64,000 nt of DNA from Albula goreensis (lineage: Eukaryota; Chordata; Actinopteri; Albuliformes; Albulidae), in the NCBI GenBank assembly GCA_022829145.1, contig CM040747.1, forward strand, positions 31,274,936 through 31,338,935, given 5' to 3'. The translations under genes were made by a program, and so were the position numbers. Positions 1-12,800 of the stretch are shown here, piece after piece. Within the stretch, counting starts at the first letter, position 1. Every line of letters begins with the position of its first letter. The notes under the pieces are model-generated. The model searched no databases. It worked only from the letters and a program-made list of their open reading frames with translations, and was not told the DNA's origin.

Positions 1-291
1 AACTAGCCCATTCTGTTTCAGCTTAATATGCAGCTAGCCAAACATTTAACTTTGATTCTAGGTATGAATTAACAACAGGCCATGGCATGTTTCATTATAG
101 ATCAATTTTGGTCATGTGTGAATAGGAGAAAGTGCTGGATGATTGAAAAGAGCTATGACAGTGTATATGTGTTATGTTTTTGCTATATTATTGTGTTACT
201 AGTTCGTAGCACAGTGGCTAAGCTAGTACCTACGGTACTGTTGGTTAAAGTTTGGCATTGTGACAAGCCTATTGTGTCAAACCTCGGATAG

Positions 292-3120
292 GTGCGGCCC
301 ACTTCCTGATAAAGGAGCTGTCCTATCACAACCTGGAGCTGGAGCGCAGCCGGCAGGTGGAGCAGGGCAGCAAGCCGCAGGACGTGTGGCCTTTCGTGGT
401 GTTGGCGGAGGACTCCTGTGTCATGTGGAACGCCGTGGAAACAGAGGCCCAGAGGTACAGCTCGCCTCCCCCCCACCCCCCCCCCACCCGTTCCGCCATC
501 CCACTTAGGAAGCCACAGGGTCTGCTGCTTTATATTCTCACGTTCATTTCCAGACCTGAGAAACCAGATACGGAAAGATAGCTGTGTAATGCATCCAGTG
601 TCCATTACCGCTTCATCCAGACAAGAGTCATGGGGGACTGGAACCCAACCCAGTACACACTGGGTGAAAGACATGGAGACGCTATGGTCAGGTCACCAGT
701 CCATCACAGGGCCAATCAGACAGACTCTTAGTAATTAGCTGGTTTAATTCATGAATTAATTCTTTGTAATGACAAAAACCAGCAGACTCTGTCGCTCCCT
801 GGGAGAAGGATTTAGAGGATGGATTTCACTCAACTGCTGAAAACTTGCTGAATTACTGCCAAATTGATATTTTTCAAGGATTAAAAATGAAAATTCCTTT
901 TGATAAAATTTTACTGCAATGGAATTATTTATATGCATACTCTGAGAATATATCCTACAGTAGCACAAGAGGAAGATTTGATCCTATTAAACACAAAATG
1001 TGTATTAATAACCCCACCACTTGCTTTCCTTCCCTACCCCACCCTCTGGTGATCTTGCTGCAATGGGTCCTCCTGGCCAGTGGTGGCGCCACAGCGGTTG
1101 AGCGGAATGTATCACTTAAACAAGTGCTGCAGCACATGGAGTCCTCCCCCAATGTGACACAGTATGGCCTGTGTGGGCTCAGGAAGTGGTCCAGCCAGGG
1201 TCGACAGGGCCCAGACACGGAGCCCTTCTCCCGTGGACACCTGCATGACTTCGTCCTGCTTAATGTGGACCGGGCCCAAGATGTTCAGTACAACCAGAAC
1301 AGGTAAGAACAGAACCTCCTCAGAGCGTCAGTTCAGAACCTCACCTGAAGGCCCTGCTAATCCCTGCCAAAAAATGGGAGGAGCTGATTTGTTAACCAAT
1401 AATATTTGTGTTTTGTTCTCCACAATAAAACATAATGATGAATTATGAATTGGGTCCCCATCCATAGTTTCCCCATAGGGTTTCTGCAGTGTTTTTACAG
1501 TTTTTTTTCAGCCAGTGAAGCATATTTACCATCTGAACAATTCTTCTGTAGATTAATGTACGATGGTGTGAATTTAACATTTCTTCTCTCCTCTAGATTC
1601 ACATGTGATGATGTGGACTTTAACCTCCGGGCTCACAGTGCCGGGATGCTCATCTGTTGCTTCAACAACTTCAGCGTAATGAAGAAGCAGATTGCTATTG
1701 GCGGGCATCGATCCTTCATCATCAAGACCAAGGTCAGCAGCGACATGTACCCTGCTATAAGCACCTCCTACAGTCCTGACACATCGGCCTCAATCCTTTT
1801 GATCTTACAGAAACATAATGAAATAAGCTAAGCTGGTTAAGACATGAAGCTTGTGTCAGAATCTACATCAGCTGACGGCCGGTTGGGCCTGCTATAGCGC
1901 TGTGTGGCATCAGCGGAATTTACACCAATCCGATTGTGACACAACTCACCTTACTACACCAATCAGATTGTGACACAACACACCTTACTACACCAATCAG
2001 TTTGTGGCTACTCTCTTCCTGTGACCTCAGGCCACAGATGTGCCCACCACGGTGCCGGCCTCCCAGTACGTGTGCGCCCCGGACAGCAAGCACCCGTTCC
2101 TGGCTGCTCCCGCCCAGCTGCTGCTGGAGAAGTACCTGCAGCACTGCAGCCGGACGCTTTTTCCGCTGGCGTCCCGCAACGCCGGCCACCCCGTCCTCTC
2201 CATCGACTGCTACCTCAACCTGGGCCCAGAGGTACCCCGCTCCACCCTGCCCCTGCCCCTGCAAGTGCTTCAGCAGGCGGAACAGTGAAACTGCCCCTAA
2301 GCTAGGCATGAGAAGTTTACCAGGGGTGCAAAAATTCTACATGGCAGTGTAGAGTGTGTGCGGGTGTGTGTTTGTGTAGGGTGTAATTGTGAATGTATAT
2401 GTTTCAGGTAGTAGTGGGACAGTGTGTGACAGGGTATGTATGTTTTAGGTACAAGTGTGTGACAGTGTACCTGTGTGCTTCATGTGCAGGTGTGTGACAG
2501 TGTACCTGTGTGTTTCAGGTGTAGGTGTGTGACAGTGTACCTGTGTGTTTCAGGTGCAGGTGTGTGACAGTGTACCTGTGTGTTTCAGGTGCAGGTGTGT
2601 GACAGTGTACCTGTGTGTTTCAGGTGCAGGTGTGTGACAGTGTACCTGTGTGTTTCAGGTGCAGGTGTGCTACGTGAGCTCCAGGCCTCACTCCATCAAC
2701 ATCAGCACCGCAGAGCTGCTCTTCAGCGGCCTCCTCCTCTATCTCTGCGACTCCTTCGTCACCGCCAGCTTCCTCAAGAAGTTCCATTTCCTCAAAGGTA
2801 AGTGAAGAGTCTATCAATATTGCCAAAATCATACTCGCTATATAAAGAAGAACCGTTGCTGTGTTACATGATTCTGAAAGGGGCAGAAGATAGACAGTGA
2901 TTGAGCTGTTTTTGGGAGGCTCATTCTCTGGCCACTTGTTGCTACGTGGGTCACAGGTGCTACTCTGTGTGTGATCTGCTCGGACCGCAACTCCCTGAGG
3001 CAGACCGTGGTTCGCCTGGAGCTGGAGGACGAGTGGAGGCTCCGCCTCCGGGATGAGTTCCAGACCGCCAACGCCAAGGAGGACCGCCCCCTCTTCTTCC
3101 TCACAGGAAAACACGTCTGA
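292..3120 (+). CDS. greb1: GREB1 C-terminal region, last six exons (5' part outside window)
   Basis: Six exons with matching phases: 292-454, 1081-1302, 1597-1732, 2031-2231, 2659-2797 and 2957-3120 (TGA at 3118). Together they encode about the last 340 residues. Landmarks are [52 protein letters not shown] and the end [10 protein letters not shown]. Every junction has AG before and GT after, and reading continues without a stop. GREB1 is known as an oestrogen-induced cofactor of the oestrogen receptor; its C-terminal part has been described as glycosyltransferase-like with O-GlcNAc transfer activity. The visible part lies in that region. Paralogue choice (greb1 rather than greb1l) rests on lpin1 being the next gene, as in human 2p25. 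Acceptor 2659 sits at the end of a tandem array and could also be read six bases later (2665) without changing frame. The upstream exons are outside the window. Confidence 0.85.
1922..2006. repeat. 34-bp tandem repeat, about 2.3 copies
   Basis: A unit beginning ACACCAATCAGATTGTG recurs at 1922, 1956 and 1990, giving a 34-base period. It lies in a greb1 intron and ends about 25 bases before the acceptor of the exon at 2031. Confidence 0.8.
2421..2669. repeat. 35-bp minisatellite containing copies of the greb1 3' splice site
   Basis: The unit starting GACAGTGTACCTGTGTG occurs at 2461, 2496, 2531, 2566, 2601 and 2636 (35-base period), with more diverged copies upstream. The last four or five copies are almost identical. 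Each unit contains TGTGTTTCAG followed by GTGCAG, which is the same sequence as the acceptor used by the exon at 2659. The array runs into that exon. Confidence 0.9.
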
Positions 3121-3790
3121 GTGAGGAAGGGTTTGACACAAACAGACAGGTAGGGGGCGATCAAGGCCTATGCCATACTCTCGCTCGCATGGGAAACATG
3201 TCAGAGCAAAAGAGGGCTACTCACAAGCAGTTACAACAAGGGTGTAACAGCTCCACACAAACAACTATAACACAGGTAGACAAAAAAAGACTGCCCCCTT
3301 TAGTATGTATATATAAACATTTTTTAACTTGAAACTGTCAGGTTTCATTCTTATTTAATGTTGATTATTATGAAAGCAATTGTATGTATATCATTGGATT
3401 AGCCAAGCCAGAGCAAAAATCTGATATTTGTATATAGGTAGATATCCAAGTTGTAAATGAACATTTCATTGTGTCATATAAAAGCTGAACTGACTGTGTT
3501 ATGATGTATTTTCTTGTTATGTTTTTATTCATTATTATTATATTTACAGTCCCCTGTTTTATTCCAGGAAGACTTGCTGGTGTTTTTATTACAATGTAAT
3601 TATTATGTTTTTATGCACTATATATAAATGTATAAATATGTTTGGACACACTTCCAAGGTGTTGGCTTGTATTTATTTGTATTGTCGTGAACACATGTTC
3701 TAGATCCTTCTTTTGAGGATCTGGGAATTTATCTGTTTTAATTTTTAATACCTGTGTGAAAATCAGATAAAAATGATAGCCTAATAAAAA
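3121..3790 (+). other. greb1: greb1 3' UTR (putative)
   Basis: AT-rich stretch after the stop at 3118-3120 with no open frame of note. An AATAAA polyadenylation signal lies at 3783-3788, about 660 bases past the stop, and is the most likely end. A second AATAAA at 4103-4108 is an alternative. The end point is inferred from signals only. Confidence 0.5.
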
Positions 3791-6640
3791 TGGGTACAAA
3801 TGTTACTGTAACAAGAATACAAATTTCTGGGAGGACTCTGAACTTGAATTACAAACCTTGGCAGTCCATTTCAGTGTAGCCATTGTTAATGAGATGTTGA
3901 TACTGCACATTTCAGGACAGCAGGACAGACTTTAGCCTGGGCTATCGTGTGTCACATCCTTCAAAATGAATTTCACCTTGAAAACATAATTTACTTAAAT
4001 ACAGAAGTAAACATACTCAAACAGAAATCATTTATTGATGCATGAAGGTCCTGAGGTTCCCTCTGCCCTACTCATAATATTAATAATTTTTTTAATTTTT
4101 TTAATAAAATCATAAAAATTGATGATGATGCATCTCACAAGTAGGACAGAGGAAGCCTAATCGAAAGATCAGAACACTTAACACTGAAGCCTTCATGGGT
4201 TGTGTTCATGGCTAAGAGGGTGAAACCACACCTGAGCTGTGGCTTGGCCTCCACTAGAGGGTGCTAGTGCTCTTGTTTAGGACAGTTAATGCATTTATCT
4301 GACCCCAGGAATGCTGGTCAAATGCTCAGCCAGAAAACATGGATCCTACAGAATTTCCTACTTTAAACTTCTTTAAATGCTCTGCCTTATATTTTGAAGT
4401 ATGTAAAATATATAAATCTTATCTGGTGGTTGTCAAAACCTCAAGCTGGGTGGGTTATGGCAGAATATAAAGCAGTGGACAGGCAAAGAGATTGGTACAG
4501 TTTTTATCTGAAAAGACTTGTGTGGTAATATATAATAATCAAAACAATAAGATAAAAGTGTATGCATTGCCATTTCATGTGTCATTGTTATTGTCATGTG
4601 CCGGTGTCATTTGACTGGCAGAAGTGGGGCATAAATGGCACTTAGTGACAGAAGTGGGGCAGACATGGCATTTGGTGTCAGAAGTGGGGTACAAATGGAA
4701 TGTTTGAAACCATGTCGGCCTCGACCCCTGAGCAGCTGTAAGACTGTATATGGGCAAAAGGTCAACGGGGCGGGTTCCTGGCTTTCCGCCAGTCACTCAG
4801 CGGCGCGGAGCTAGTAACAACGGGCAACTTAAACGTGCTTTATTCAGTCAGCCATCTGCCAACTGGCCGGCACGCAACCTTAATGGCCAGTAGACAAAAA
4901 GCAGCTGGGTAATTCCTGCCTCTAACAGCGATTTTCACTCCTGAACCAGGAAGGCCCGAGGGTTAGTGTGACTATTTGTTGCCACGCAACACTGAATAGA
5001 ATCAGTTCAAACAGCTCATCACACTGAAGAGTCTCCCAGGTAGGTCTCCTGGGTTTGAAGTGATTGTGGAGTGTAGGGTGTAGGTAAACAAACAAAAAAC
5101 CAGAATAGACTGCAGTTCTCCAGCACTGGGAGCAAAGAATACTGCTTTAACAATTGGTCTGTAATCAGCTTCCTCTAACCTTCATCCTAAAACCAACCAG
5201 TGAGTGGCAAAAGGATAAACTGACCTGGAGTCAGTGGTAGGGTTGGGTCCACAAATGCAAACAGAGTCCAGTTTTGAGCCACAACTTTCCCCAATCTGGT
5301 CACAAATTCATCTGTCCTGAGTTTGATATAGACCCAGTTCATAAACTTGAATGGACTAAATGTCTTGGTCGCAACCAATCAAAACCTCTGTTCATACCCA
5401 CACAACCATCCCCTATTTCTGATAGGCTAAGCAATCATTTTCATACACTAACCCCTTGATTCCTCCTGTTCATCATTGCAGAAGAGAACTGAGCTCTTAG
5501 TTAATCTACCAGGTCAAAAAATAAATAAATAGTGATTTTCTTTTAAGGAGTTATCCAAAAGGATTATGGGATTGCTTTCTTTCCACATTTGCTCTGTACC
5601 AGATTCATGTTGGGGTTTCTGCTGGTCAGATCAGTTGTAAAATATCCATTATTTTAATATACTAAACATGTCTGCATAATGAATGTCACTCATTATTATT
5701 ATAGATGTAAAATGGATGCAATGGCAAAATATATCTTATCTTGATATTTTTATGTTAATCTGCATGAAGTATAATTTTTTGGATAAAATTACTTGTTTAT
5801 TACCTCAGGTGTGCTAGCTCATTGCATGAGCTTTTTAAGTCGCTGTCACCCCTGTAACCCTTGTTAAGTTTCCTGCATGTCCCTTGACATGTGACATGGA
5901 ACAGTGCTTGTTGGGATGTGTAGTGGATGTGACCATTATAAGGATGATTCCCATCATAATATTACCTCAAAACTAGAACATAACTAAAATCTTGCTCAAT
6001 ATAATTAATACGTAACTCCACGTATCACTATTTATATCTTGGCTGAATATGTTTACGAGGTGATAGATTGAAATAATTTTGCTTCTATCTCTCTGATATG
6101 TTTTCTAGAGAGCTCCTAAATACTTATTACGATCAGTGTGTATTTATATAACCCCTTTTAGATTATTACTGGTTCCCTGGATGTCTCTTGAACGGTGGCC
6201 CGTGTTGCAGGACAGCGAGCCGAGTGCAGAGATTTATACGGCACCTGTTTGTTTACCTCGTGCCCCGCGGAGCATGATAAACTGACCCTCTCGTCTCGCC
6301 TGTGTGAAACCCTGGAGCTGAGGATCAAGTGAAGGTTGCCCTTGGTCCGCACTCCTGGGGGTTGTTATTGGACAGGGGCATCTGGCCGCACTCCAGAGTT
6401 CTCCCTTCAACTGATTTCAGATCAGCATTTCACCCGTAAGGCTGAGCGTTTTCTTCACAGATTGCCCATCTGGGATCAGTAGTTTGTGATCTCTTTGGTC
6501 TGTAAGGTCATTGGGATAAGGTGAGATTTTCTAGAGTCTGGAAAACTGAGATGGGGTTTAATGCGTGAATGTGAGATTGGCTTTTAGGGAGATTTTATTT
6601 TTGATTAAGTCATGAAAACATATTACATAAGGACCCTTTG
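3791..6640. other. Intergenic DNA without recognised gene
   Basis: AT-rich non-coding DNA apart from the minisatellite near 4.6 kb. Open frames are short and resemble no protein I know. A slightly GC-richer patch at 6180-6360 has no supporting gene signal. Confidence 0.5.
4619..4705. repeat. About 34-bp minisatellite, three copies
   Basis: The core CAGAAGTGGGG followed by an A- or C-rich stretch and TGGCA recurs three times. It lies in intergenic DNA between greb1 and lpin1. No coding or regulatory role is visible. Confidence 0.7.
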
Positions 6641-6651
6641 AAAGCCAATAT

Positions 6652-6870
6652 CTATGTGTGTGTGTGAGTGTGTGTGTATTTCACAGTGTGTGTGTGTGTG
6701 TGTGTGTGTGAGGGAATGAGTGAGAGTGTGTGTGTGTGTTTGCATGTCTGTGTGTGCAAATGTGTATGAATGAGCGTGTGAATGTATGTTTGTATGAATG
6801 ACTGAGTGGGGGTGTATATGTTTATGCATGTGTGAGTGTGTGTGTGTGTGTGTGTGTAGTCATATGAGTG
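6652..6870. repeat. (TG)n-rich microsatellite region
   Basis: Interrupted TG runs, mainly at 6652-6680, 6686-6710, 6726-6740 and 6836-6858. The opposite-strand open frame rich in His and Thr is a by-product of the CA repeat. Confidence 0.9.
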
Positions 6871-6879
6871 AGTGTGTAT

Positions 6880-9800
6880 AGTATTGCAGGTTCAGTCCTG
6901 TGCTGAGGGCCTCTCCCTCCAGGATGCCTGAGGAGTCAGCAGCCACATTGGAGGAGCCCTGAGCTCTGAGCCTCTCCAGTTTCTGCTTGGAACGCTGTTC
7001 CCAGAACAGCCCCGGTAAAATTAGTACCGAAAATCTACACGCTCGCTATATAGTATTCTCCACTCAGACAGCTTCAGAGTCACTCACTGCAGTCGCTGAG
7101 GATCAGTTTGTGAGGGAAACTCGTATCTGGGGAAGAGCCGGAGACACAGACGAGCTCGGCCGGCGATCGACGATGGAATCATGATATCGATAGAGCGCTT
7201 TGAGGAGTTTCACCATGGTGGAAGTCCGGGTGATTCCACCTGGTCCTGGGTAATGACAGCGCTTTCTGGTTGGCTTGCTGTGGGCTTGCTGTGGGCTCGC
7301 TGGGGAGGGGAGGGGGGGTGGAGAGGGTCGTTTCAGGGTGAGGTGGGAAGACCTTAGCAGAGTTCACGAGTGACTGAGTGAGAGAGTCAATGCAAGAACT
7401 TTCCCATACCTGGCAAGAACCGTCCACCATAGAGGTTAGGTATAAAAACAGAGGGCTCAATAAGAAGTGGTGCAGTGCCACACTGACTGGGCATAGAGAG
7501 GACAAGACATTATGTTTTGGACATACATAACGGAATTAAGCAAGAGGCTGCATTTGAGTTTTAAACAGTGCATTTAAGGTGGATTTTATGTTATAAAGGG
7601 TGAAATATAAAAAGTATTATATAAGTTTATTAGTATTATATTAGTATTATAGACAGACCTGTACCAAGGATTTGATGTTAGTGATGATAAAGGAATATAC
7701 ACACACTCACACTCACACATACACGAATCCGCTTATGTTCACATAGTCTAAATGTTCAGAATCTGCTCATTGGACATAAAGTTTGTATTCATATATTTTC
7801 AGTATTATGAGAATAATCATGTCTGTATTTTTATTATTTTTGTAAGAGGAGAGTGGCCAAGCCACCGTCCTTATGCAGTTTTTATTTATATTTATTGAGA
7901 CAGAAGGAAGGCTGAGGGGGTTACAGAGAAGAGGGGGGCGTAGACGGAAGGGGGCCTCTCAGAGATCGACATGTGGGGGAAGACGGCAGCTCAGCGGACT
8001 GAGTGATCGGGTCTCCCAATCATGTCTGTATCTGCTGTGTTTCAGTTTGATACATGAGTACAAACATTGCAGTATCAGTTGTGCGCTGTCAATGTCTAAT
8101 TGCTATGCGACTAATAAAGTTTATTAAAATATCGTCAAACAAAAATGTGACTAAATGACTAATGTAATGGGAAAAAGATTTTTTTCAACTTTTTTTCTGA
8201 AAAGTTGTATTTTTGGATTTATGCATTTTGTTAAGAGTTTCGTTCACTTTTTGCAAGACACAAAAGCATTTGTGTCCTCTCATGGTTGTCCCAGGACTTT
8301 GGCGCACATGTAGCACAGAGAGGTAGTGAAAGCCTCATGGGAAATCCCCTGGAGAGAGCGTGCAGGACTTGGAGCTGGTTCGTTCAGGCGGAGCTGGTTT
8401 GTCATGGACAGCTGAGCTGGAGCAGGGAGGTCAGGTCGTTTTGCAATCCCTGTAAGATGATCTTGAAAGGGTGACCAGAATGGGGGGGGTGAGAACGGGT
8501 GGATGTCATTTGGGGGTTGTGGGGCAGACTCAGGGTGAGACAGGCCCCTCTCAGAGCCCCAAAGTGTCGTCCCAGAATTCACCGGGCCCTTGGGTGTCAG
8601 TTTGTTTGGAAAAGTACTGGGGACAACGACGGGTTCAACTAACTAAAGGGTCTCAAAAAGCGGTGGGGATGAAAATGGGTCACGGCAAAAAGTGGTGGGG
8701 ACATGTCCCCAGCGTAAATGACACCTGTGGTCGGGCCTACTCAGATGACTAAGACTGGTTAAAAAAACAAGGGTGATGGCTTTCAATTTCTGCTTCAAAA
8801 TTTCCGAAGTTCTTTCTTTTTGGGGTCCATTAGAGCACCCAGAATCAACCTTTTCCTATGTCCTACATTTCACCCTTTTTTTCTGTCACTTTAAAGCTAC
8901 CGGTTTGATTCCCACAACTCTAAAAAGGACGGATATTATGATCTTCAGTGCATCCTCTCTTTAGAACCTATTCAGCACTTTTGTTAGAAAACGCTGCTCT
9001 CAAATAAACAGACTCACCCACCAGCAGGATTTGGCTAAATTTGATTTACTGAGCTCTGGCGCTAAGAGATTGTGAATTGTCATTTGAAGGAATACCATAC
9101 TCAGTCAGAATAGGTTCTTTCCTGGACATATGCTGTTTTATTGTGAACGTAAAAGAACACATTCAAAACGACATATTTGCTTGTCACCAATAGAATAGAA
9201 ACTGAATTAATGTATGTAGCAATACAAAGTCAGCTATGATTGAATTACATACTCCTTCAAAGAGGCTAAGTGCCTTTGATTAGATCCCAACCAACAACTT
9301 CTGAGGGTTATTACATTCTCTGTGAGTCTGGTCTTGAGTTAAGAGTTTAAAGACAAGACAGATCTATGAGTTGGTTGACTCATAACTTGTTATGGATGTA
9401 ATAATTTAAGTTGTCAGTCATTGTTTGGATGTGCGACGTTTAGTCTTGAAACAAAATGTATTAAATCTGAAATATTTTTTGAAGTTTTGATCCAAAGCAG
9501 TCTTTACAGCAATGAAAACACTGCAATAAATGCATAGTTTGTATGAGAAAAACGTTTATCCTGGTATTATATACATTGCAATAAAGTTTTGTATAAACTT
9601 TATTAGTCATGGTGTCAATACTGAAGCTGCAAGCTTTATGACTAAAATTGAGATGCAAGCTAATGCTATGATGCTAACAATGTCCAAAGAATTCTGATAT
9701 CAGTGTTCTGGAGTTATACAGAAACACAATGAACAGGGACAAGGTTTAGCTACATACAGCTCAATTTTTCCATAAAACCAAATGTGTATTTTGGCAAGTC

Positions 9801-12800
9801 TACACTGAGGTTTTGCTTGAACAATAGCGGTTGGGGTTTTTATTTCCCTGCTAACCACTTTGCATTGCTGATCCTGTTGAATAAGTGCCACTTACTGAAT
9901 GCTGACATAATGATTTACAGCAGAGTTGTGGGAAGTGTCATCCTCAAGCTGGTAGGATGACACAGGTCATTTTGATTGGATGGCTGAGATGTCAGTCACA
10001 GTCAGGCCACCATCACCCCTAGGATTCTAAAGGAGAGTTAAACTACCTGCCCCAAGACTAATCCCATAATTCCTAGAGAATAGTTCTTGAATCCAGCTTG
10101 GGTTATTGTTGGTTCTGACCTGTATATTACATGCAGGTGCTTTCTTAGGTTAGTTTGGGTTAAGGGTTAGATACTATATATAGCACAGTCAGTGTAATTC
10201 AGTCTCTCCTGTTGTTTGTGAGCTTTAAATATTTTGTTCTACTTTTACCTCTTGCTTTGTATCCTGTAAATTGTTTGGGAAAGAAGTATAATGGCATTAT
10301 TATAATTTTTTATTCTGTATTTGTTATTATTATTATTAGTATTTGTATTATTATTTTTATTGTTGTTGTTATTTGACACCACCTCCACATATAAAGTTCA
10401 CTTGAAGCAGCCTAACCTCAGACCTTATCTGTCTGAACAAGCAGAGCCTTCCACAGTACAAGTCAGTGAACTAAATTCTTACTAAAAGATTTAATGGAAA
10501 AAAAAACATTTCTTTGTACTCTGAAGCACATCATTAAAGTTCCATTAGCCTGTTAGCCTAACATTGTCTTATGACTGTCAGGCCACTTGATTAACTAATT
10601 AGAAAAATATGAAAACAGCTAATGGTCATATGAAGCAGTTACATTATGTCATTGGTCATGGGTAATGGGACAAACAAAGGTTGGCACTTTGTCAACTTGT
10701 ATTCCATTTCAGAGTCCACTATAGAGAACAGAATGACCAGAAATTGCTGAACCATATAAAAGGTTTTAATTGACGTGTTGATTCGCCTCAGTGGGCAAGT
10801 TGAAGCCACGTAATCTGGTTGCGTAACATAACCTGGGCGGATGAGTTCTGCTTTGTAATCTTTTCTGCGTGGCTGTGACCTCCTTGAGAATGGCCACTCA
10901 GGCAGAGGAGTACAGTGTCAGCAGCAGTCACATGATAGAGAACAGTAGGCTCTTTTTTTTGTTCTTCCTGAAAGCCCCTTGTTGGCTGTCTGTTTTGTAA
11001 ACTCTGTCCACCGGCAGTCAAAGTTTTCCATCACATGACCCCGGGCCCTGATTGGCTGAGATGCCTTGGCTCAGCCGACGCCCACCTCTTGACTGAGAGA
11101 GAGAACCAGAACACATTCCTGACCCAAAGTGTAGGGGGATCAACATCACCTGACAACTGGCTGCTGCTGACCTGCCTGAGGTGGAAACCAACACATTGTA
11201 TCTGGAATTCAAACTATTTCATGATAGAAAAGCAGCAGGGATTTTTTAAACCGTGTCCAGATTTTTTGCAAAAGGAGGCACCACATTTTAGAAAAAAAAA
11301 GCATAAACAATATTGCATTGTAAAAAAAAAAAAAAAAAAAAGGTTAACGATACAAAACCTTTATATCTGTATTGTAGTATAGTCTCATGAATATTATATT
11401 ATAGTCACTGAAAATATCTGAAAGTGAGTACTGAAAACAATAGTGCATTATAGATTTTAAGATAACCCTTAAGGGTAATGAGATCTTAACTGCTCGGCCT
11501 GGAACTCTGAAGCGTATGCTGCTTTTGAGTTCACCTGAAGTTCCACAACTGATTCAGACCCAAGAAGCAGACCCAGGTGAGCTGAGATGACAGGTGTTGG
11601 TCACCTGCGTTAGCAAACCCATTAAGTACTGAGTTACAACAGAAACCGACCAATCCTGTGGCTCGCCAGGACCATGAACGAAGACCATTGCCTTAAATGG
11701 GCCACACCTCCCTGTGTGACCCGATCTCTGTGTAGAACTTCTCCCACACGCTTAAACAGGGCAGTTTCAGACTCCTGGATCTGCCCATAAGAGCGCATGG
11801 AGACTGAATGGGCCATCCCATTAGTTCCAGCTGGGCATGCGGCCCTGTGTTCTCTGGGGCTTCATCTCCTGGTCCTGTTTGCTCCAATCATCAGCTAAAC
11901 TACCTGTTTCACCATTAGCTTACCTCCCAAACCAAGGTGGTGAAGTAATTACTGAACTCAACTGAATATTGTTTAATTGAAGCTAATACCTAAAGATTCT
12001 GCAACCCTAAGGACAGGGGACTGAGTTGAACACCATTATTTTGGGATTATAAATGTCTCACAACACTGATTTTTTTTTAATTATCGCAATATATGAAACT
12101 AAACTTATTCGTCAGGATGTCATATTCTCAATCTCTTTATAATATCTTTTGTTTTGATGCATTTCACTGCTGTAGCTGTTTCCCATTTTTGCTGCCTGTT
12201 TTGCGTCACCATCTAAAGTGAGATAGGCTACAATATGAAGAGATCCTTGTAAATGAAATGAGTTTTATTTCCCGTGCCCTCCTTTATGAAGCAGTTTAGG
12301 CCGCGCCATGGTGGACACTGAGCATGTGCAAGCCCTGGTGTCATAAATGTGAGGGGAGCTGACATTTTGGTGTCAAAGGTTCAGCTTCCTGTTTCCCCAT
12401 CGCTCTCTCTCTCTCGCTCTCTTGCTCTCTCTCTCATGGAAATGTGTTGGTAGGACAGCAATGGTGTTATTGTCAAAGTGTTTTGAATATCTGTGAATCA
12501 TAAGACATAAATTATCCAGCCAATCAGACTGTATTACTTTAAAGTACAGAAAAAACTATGAAAAACAAATTTGTGCTTGTAAACAAGTTAACAAAATTAA
12601 AAACTCTCTCTCTCGTCTTTCTCCATGCTGCATACTACGAACCACACTAAACAGACGTGGTGAAATCTCAGTCTGGTCCTCATTTCATGCCTGTTTCGCA
12701 ATAAAATATGTGTCAATCGGGGAAGTCCAAAATAAACAAAACAGTATTTCACATGTTGCCTATAAAAATATGTAATTTATATCTTGTATGTACAAATGTG

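Noticed and set aside
2461-2669. CRISPR-like regular array
   Set aside because: It is head-to-tail tandem without unique spacers, in a vertebrate gene.
2580-2801. Open frame running through the greb1 minisatellite
   Set aside because: It is out of frame with the GREB1 exon at 2659 and exists only because the 35-base unit has no stop in that frame.
6881-7250. GC-richer stretch with a short ATG frame (from 6924) as a possible first exon
   Set aside because: The frame ends after 12 codons, no donor links it to lpin1 in frame, and the 16.6 kb region is a better candidate.
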